Shown piece by piece: positions 59,691 through 64,000 of a stretch of DNA of 64,000 nucleotides; within the stretch, counting starts at the first letter, position 1, and every line of letters begins with the position of its first letter. This DNA comes from Bettongia penicillata ogilbyi. Lineage: Eukaryota > Chordata > Mammalia > Diprotodontia > Potoroidae. The DNA is taken from positions 434,001 to 498,000 of the forward strand of contig JAJHZJ010000270.1 of assembly GCA_023548195.1 (NCBI GenBank). The letters are read 5' to 3'. Position numbers and translations under genes: made by a program. The notes under the pieces are model-generated. The model saw nothing but the letters and a program-made list of their open reading frames with translations, was not told the DNA's origin and did not search any database.

Positions 59691-61164
59691 GTAGAGGTAG
59701 AAATATAAAATCAGGGAATGCAAAAGATATTAGGGGAATAAAAAATGGTAAAGGCAAGAAAACATACACACATAAACCGGACAATTGAATGATGAGGGCA
59801 TGGCTAGCTTTCAGAAAAGAAGCTAGCAATAGCTCATATTTATTAATAAGCTATAGATGGAGAACAAACTTTGTTCTGAAGATATTCTTGGACAAAATGC
59901 CATGTCGAGAAGAAACATAAAAAATTAAATGGTTGAGGGGTTGTAAAATACAGCTAAATGCCAAAGATGCCTGGTGAGGACAGAGAATCAGTACCAGCAA
60001 AAGGCAGTTAGTTAAAGGCAAGCTTTTATATACTGCCTATAAAGCTTTAAATAACTTTTTTTTTCTTCAATGGTGTTGCAAGAGCCAGAAATGCTTTGAA
60101 AATGTTCAGGTCCTTTGCCTTGAAAAATCTCATTGTTTTGTGTAAAACAATCTTCCTATAGGACAAAAACACAAGGACACTATTGGGGAGGAGAAAACCA
60201 AATCCTGTTAGATAAAAAAAAAAAAAAAATAACCCTTCTCATGTTCTTTTTCTTTAAACAATCCAGGATTTCTACAGTCTAGAACAACAGTAAAGGCTAA
60301 GTCAAAGAGATGGAACATTAGGAAGTTGACTAACCGAGTGTATTTGGAGGAAAAAAATACCTGTTTTAAGAACACATCGGAGAAATGAAAAAGACCTGGT
60401 TTATGGGACAATAATGGGCCATCATGCCCACAGTGATAGGTATGCCTGGAATTTAAGTAGAGGGATACTTTGAGGGGAAAGGATCTTGGGGAAAAATGGA
60501 GGATGTAGTAAGGCAATGAGTGGTCAGTCAAAAGACTGGACTTGAAATTTGGTCCTGGCCCTTCTTTCTCTGGACTGGAGACATCTGTGTTGGTTTAGCC
60601 AAATCCTGGGCTCCTTTACCATTGTTCTCCTCCACCCAGATCACCACAGATATGAGCTACTCAGTTTTGAGTGACTGACGCCTCTCTGAACAGCTGGGCA
60701 AACGCAATCTGGCTTAATGTCAGCACACTTTCCGCAAGTAGGATGCTGTCTGATGCAGCCTACATCAAAGAGTCTCAGTGCTCTCCGTAGGCATGGACCT
60801 GTCAGGAGAACGGAGCGCGTCAAACCAGACTGAGCAGAATGTAAAATGAAACCATTTCCCACCTGTTGAGCTTCTTGGCAAAGGAGCATCGTGTTCCAAC
60901 ATAAATAAGCCATGCTGAACAAATGAGTCCTTTGGGTTGTGTCTAATATGTAAGATATGTGTAGACACACGTACATACATATATGGGACACATATGTATA
61001 TGCTACACATACAATCTCTTGTAGTATCACAGATTACCTCAATTCTCTCACCTTCTGACTGTCACAGCCTTAATTGTCTGAATTGTTCCCAGAAAACCAT
61101 TCCTTTTTTGGAAGCAAAGAACTGACTTCAATACTGGCATTGTCTCCGGAGCATTCAAAGGATT
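59691..61164. other. repeat-poor stretch, possible conserved noncoding DNA
   Basis: About 1.5 kb without recognised repeats except a small TATGTA tract at 60,940-61,010 and an A-run at 60,214-60,229. The part at 60,660-60,830 is high complexity with several CpG sites (AAACGCAATCTGG, TTTCCGCAAGTAGG, GAGCGCGTCAAACC). No protein motif is visible. Confidence 0.4.
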
Positions 61165-61260
61165 ATTCAAGAATCATGGAGTGTTAGAGCCGAAAAGTGC
61201 CTTAGAATTCATCTCATCCCACCTCCTCATTTGAAGAGAAAGAAATGCACCCCAAGAGAC
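61165..61260 (-). mobile_element. THER1/MIR-type SINE, antisense, partial
   Basis: AATCATGGAGTGTTAGAGCC, GTGCCTTAGAATTCATCTCA, CCACCTCCTCATTTGAAGAG. Confidence 0.6.
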
Positions 61261-61261
61261 A

Positions 61262-61760
61262 GAAGTCAACCAATCAAAAAAATTACCATTTGACCTACTA
61301 TGTGCCAGGGACTGTGCTGGGCGCTGAGGATAGCAAACCAAAACTGAAACAGCTTCTGCCTTCAAAGAGGTAATATTCTATTAACAGCTAAGTGGCACGG
61401 TGAACAAAGTCAAGAAGACCTGAGTTCAAATTCTGCCTTGGACACTTACTTGCTATGTGACTCTGGACAAGTTACTTAACTTCCATTTGCCTCAGTTTCC
61501 TCAACTGTAAACTAGGAATAATATTAATATAATTTACCTCCTAGGGTTTTTGTGAAGATCAAATGAGATATTTATAAACCTCTTAGCTCAGTACCTAGCA
61601 CACAGTAGGTGCTTAATAAATGTGTTTTGTTCCTGCCCCCTCCCTTCATTGGGACAGATAGCATGTACATATTTAAGTATGTACATATTTAAGTATTTAC
61701 AAAATGAATACAGGTTAATAGGGGAGGGACGCTGCTAATGTCTAATGGGAATAGGGGGAG
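61262..61760 (+). repeat. old TTTATTAAG repeat, split by MAR1
   Basis: The left part is CTACTATGTGCCAGGGACTG, TGCTGGGCGCTGAGGATAGC, TCTGCCTTCAAAGAGGTAAT. The right part from 61,634 is GGGACAGATAGCATGTACAT, AGGGGAGGGACGCTGCTAAT. An ATGTACATATTTAAGT unit is repeated at 61,664-61,695. Confidence 0.75.
61384..61633 (+). mobile_element. MAR1-type SINE, complete, nested
   Basis: ACAGCTAAGTGGCACGGTGA, GAGTTCAAATTCTGCCTTGG, CTCAGTTTCCTCAACTGTAA, AGCACACAGTAGGTGCTTAA. Confidence 0.9.
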
Positions 61761-62234
61761 TAGACAAAGTCTTGCTGGGGAAGTGACCTACCAAGGTTAC
61801 ATAAGTCTTATTTCAAGGATACATTTAATAAATATTTTTAAATGAATCCAATTAAATCTTAGACTGTCAATGGGAAGAGGTTTTAGGGGTCACTTAGAGT
61901 GAACCCCTCTTTTAGGGCTGGAGAAGATGAAATTCATACAGGCTAAATTCCTTTCTCTAGGTAGCCAAAGAAAAAATCTTATGATTTCCAGGCCTTTGGA
62001 GACTGTCTCATCCAGCCTATACCAGGATACGCCTGGTGGATATTCTGCTTTCATCTCCACCTCCAAGAAGCTTCCCTGCTCCATGGGAGGACCCCTCCTC
62101 AACCCCTCGAGTTTAAATGGAATTAAATTTAAAAGTCTGTTTAAATTGCTTTTTATTATTTTTATATACTTGGCACTAACTTCTCCGCATGAATTTTGCA
62201 TTCCACTCAGTAAAAAGTCAACTCTTTAAATGGA

Positions 62235-62311
62235 GGGGCATTTTTGTCATTTTGTCCTCCAGCATCTAGTACAGTGACGAGCACACATGAGCTGATCAGT
62301 GAATACTTTGC
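62235..62311 (+). mobile_element. L2 3' end
   Basis: GTCATTTTGTCCTCCAGCAT, CTAGTACAGTGACGAGCACA, TGATCAGTGAATACTTTG. Confidence 0.6.
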
Positions 62312-62535
62312 TGTAGTTCAGTCATGCCCAACTCTTCATGACAATACTTGGGGTTTTCTTGGCAGAGATACTGGAGTGGTTTGCCATTTCCTTCTCCAGC
62401 TCATTTTTCAGAGGAGGAAACTGAGGCAAACAGGGTTAAATGACTTATCCAAGGCCACACAGCTAGTAAGTGTTTTAAGCCCTATGTGAACTCAGGAATC
62501 TTCCTGCCTCCAAGTCTAGTACTCTATCTTGCCCT
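62312..62535 (-). mobile_element. SINE1-type SINE, antisense
   Basis: GTTCAGTCATGCCCAACTCT, TTGGGGTTTTCTTGGCAGAG, ATACTGGAGTGGTTTGCCAT, GGCCACACAGCTAGTAAGTG. The best-kept SINE1 3' module in the window. Confidence 0.9.
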
Positions 62536-62599
62536 AATGAATTTTTAGTGAATTAAATTATTTGTTGAATGGGAATCCTCCCTACCACAGGCTAGATTA

Positions 62600-62720
62600 T
62601 CAGCCAATCAACAAGCATTTATTAAGTACTGGCTGTGTACCAGGCACTGTGTTGAAGTTTTAGGTATACGAAATCAGAAATGAACCGCTATACTCATGGA
62701 ACTCACATTCTCTCTTTCAC
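62600..62720 (+). repeat. old TTTATTAAG repeat
   Basis: CAATCAACAAGCATTTATTA, AGTACTGGCTGTGTACCAGG, CACTGTGTTGAAG, GGAACTCACATTCTC. Confidence 0.8.
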
Positions 62721-62840
62721 AGAGAAATCACTTGTTACACAACACCCTGATATTTTCTTCTTGCTAGGAAACAGAAATTCCATTCTGTAATTAAGAATTG
62801 AGATCTTATAGCCTATAAGGAGGAAGCCTTCCTCTCTAAC

Positions 62841-62843
<3 letters not shown>

Positions 62844-62906
<63 letters not shown>

Positions 62907-63183
62907 TATCTCTCCTCTGTCTCTCCATGTCTCTGTGTGTGTGTCTCTCTCTCCCCTCTATCTCTCTCTTCCTCTGTCCCTCTCTCTATCTCTCTCACTC
63001 TCTCTCTGTCTCTTTCTCTCTCTGTCTCTGTCTCTCTGTCTCTCTCTGTCTCTGTCTCTCTGTCTCTCTCTCTTTCTCTCTCTCCCCCCCTCTATCTCTC
63101 CTCTGTCTCTCCATGTCTCTGTGTGTGTGTCTCTCCCTCCCCTCTCTCTCTCTCTCTTCCTCTGTCCCTCTCTCTGTCTCTCT
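62844..63183. repeat. (TC)n compound array with a 186-bp tandem duplication
   Basis: A clean TC run (62,844-62,901), then CT-rich DNA in which the block CTCTGTCTCTCCATGTCTCT with its following GTGTGTGTG occurs twice, the CCATGT anchors at 62,925 and 63,111. Ser/Leu-rich frames on both strands are compositional. Confidence 0.9.
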
Positions 63184-63204
63184 ACACATACTACACCTAA
63201 TTAT

Positions 63205-63330
63205 ATACATGTTTTCTCCCCCATGTGATAGAATGTAAGCTTCTCTTGTGGGTAGAAACTATTTTTGGCTTTCTTTATATTCCCCATTACTTAGGACAGT
63301 GCTTGCTACATAAAAATAATAATAAATGCG
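63205..63330 (+). mobile_element. L2 3' end
   Basis: CATGTGATAGAATGTAAGCT, TCTCTTGTGGGTAGAAACTA, TATTCCCCATTACTTAGGAC, AGTGCTTGCTACATAAAAAT. Confidence 0.75.
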
Positions 63331-63375
63331 GCCCTCCAGCCTTTGCTTGAAGACCACTAATGGGGAAGGAGAGGT
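63331..63375 (-). mobile_element. L3/CR1 3' scrap, antisense
   Basis: GCCCTCCAGCCTTTGCTTGA, AGACCACTAATGGGGAAG. Confidence 0.5.
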
Positions 63376-63774
63376 AGCGACTGAGTGTCAAAAGAAAAAC
63401 ACAAACCCAGGCCTGCTGGTTCTCAAGCCAGTGTTCTTTCTACAATACCCAGATGACTTAATAAATCCAATAAGAACAGTGACGAACAGTTCTTGCCGCC
63501 TTCTGATTCAGAAAGCTTTGGAAGCCAGGAATGAGGGAACCAGAGTAAGATCCCTAACCCCTGGAAGGCCCTGAGGAGTCATTCATATTCCATCTCCCTC
63601 CCTGGGGGAAGAAAGTGCTTTGCAAACCTTCAAGTGATCATAGAAAGTGCCACTGGTGCCATTTTTACTGTTGCTATCTCAGCTGCCTCTGGAGCTGTTG
63701 GTTTTTCCTGATTAATTAAGGCTAAGTGGACTTTTTTCCCCTTAAACTCCACTCCCTCTGGATTGTCTGACTCC
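63376..63774. other. mostly unassigned
   Basis: A MIR-like scrap sits at 63,403-63,455 (ACCCAGGCCTGCTGGTTCTC, CTTTCTACAATACCC) and a MAR1-like scrap at 63,615-63,645 (AAGTGCTTTGCAAACCTTCA). Otherwise nothing. Confidence 0.4.
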
Positions 63775-63838
63775 GTGTGTGTGTGTGTGTGTGCGTGCGC
63801 GTGTGTGTGTGCGCATGCACATGCACATGTGCTGTCTC
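63775..63838. repeat. (GT)n microsatellite
   Basis: GTGTGTGTGTGTGTGTGCGT, then GCGCGTGTG and a CATGCACATG end. It can adopt alternating purine-pyrimidine structure. Confidence 0.9.
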
Positions 63839-64000
63839 TGGCTGCCAATTAACAAAAATACCAGAAAGGAGTTGGCTAGGGCTCCTAACAGCCTGTATGT
63901 GAACCTGTCATAATGAGATTAGGTAAGACTTTGCAAAGATACACACAGCCTTGATGTGGTTTGTTCCCAGCAAGATGTTTATCCAGATGTTTAATTCAAA

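Noticed and set aside
61384..61633. tRNA-like heads of SINEs as tRNA genes
   Set aside because: The A/B-box-like heads are joined to SINE bodies and 3' ends in every case; no free-standing cloverleaf was seen.
62927..63238. Three overlapping Ser/Leu/Cys-rich reading frames of about 90-100 codons
   Set aside because: Produced by the CT compound microsatellite in all frames.
1..64000. A novel multi-gene system
   Set aside because: I found no cluster of cellular genes. All long meaningful frames belong to retrotransposons, so I cannot support any undescribed multi-gene system here.

Overview
This window is vertebrate nuclear DNA, almost certainly from a marsupial. A didelphid (opossum) is the best guess. 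It is AT-rich and CpG-poor, full of microsatellites, and has no bacterial-style gene organisation. Dozens of copies of marsupial/therian SINEs and two L1-derived elements of the half-L1 (HAL1) type point to a marsupial. The species is an inference from remembered repeat families, not a database result. I recognise no cellular protein-coding gene, tRNA, rRNA or other functional RNA gene. The only long, convincing reading frames belong to retrotransposons, so the window is probably intergenic or deep intronic.

Names used for repeats are recalled and unchecked. 'MAR1-type' SINEs carry a 3' end like 'agcacatagtaggtgctataaatg' split around the motif AGCACATAGTAGGTGC. 'SINE1-type' SINEs carry the 3' module GGAGAAGGAAATGGCAAACC and a tail rich in ACTGAACAAC. 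'THER1/MIR-type' SINEs carry the core CTCAGTTTCCTCATCTGTAA with a tail like GGTTGGACTAGATGACC. 'Old TTTATTAAG repeat' is a very old dispersed element that starts near AAGCATTTATTAAGTGCC and includes CCCTGCCCTCAAGGAGCTTA; I cannot name its family. L3/CR1, L2, L1 and RTE are used in their usual LINE senses. Repeat boundaries are by eye, usually within 5 to 20 bases.

Layout. Bases 1-26,190 are a patchwork of SINEs, L2, L3/CR1, antisense L1 3' ends, a hAT-like miniature transposon and a 305-bp AT-rich tandem duplication (4.5-5.1 kb). A long RTE-related SINE lies at 22.1-22.8 kb. At 26,207-28,998 is a complete HAL1-type element flanked by a perfect 15-bp target-site duplication. It has a 5' UTR, an ORF1 broken by one stop codon and a 3' UTR, but no ORF2. 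Bases 29-47 kb hold more nested SINEs, L1 fragments on both strands, two decayed RTE reverse-transcriptase remnants (33.4-34.4 and 47.1-47.6 kb), a hAT-like element with target-site duplication and inverted ends sitting inside an L1 3' UTR (35,459-35,709), and a candidate solo LTR (41,969-42,469). At 56,511-58,738 is a second, 5'-truncated HAL1-type element whose 367-codon ORF1 is intact. Bases 58.7-64 kb return to SINEs, L2 tails and CT/GT microsatellites.

How the parts work together: the two HAL1 copies encode only the RNA-binding ORF1 protein and must have been inserted by the enzyme of an L1 elsewhere. The SINEs have no proteins; tail similarity suggests that the SINE1 and RTE-SINE copies used RTE-type LINEs and the MIR-type copies used L2-type LINEs. 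The most informative observations are the paired ORF2-less elements, an apparent template-jump scar at the end of the first one, the three-copy hAT-like family, and many clean examples of one repeat splitting another, which give a relative insertion order.
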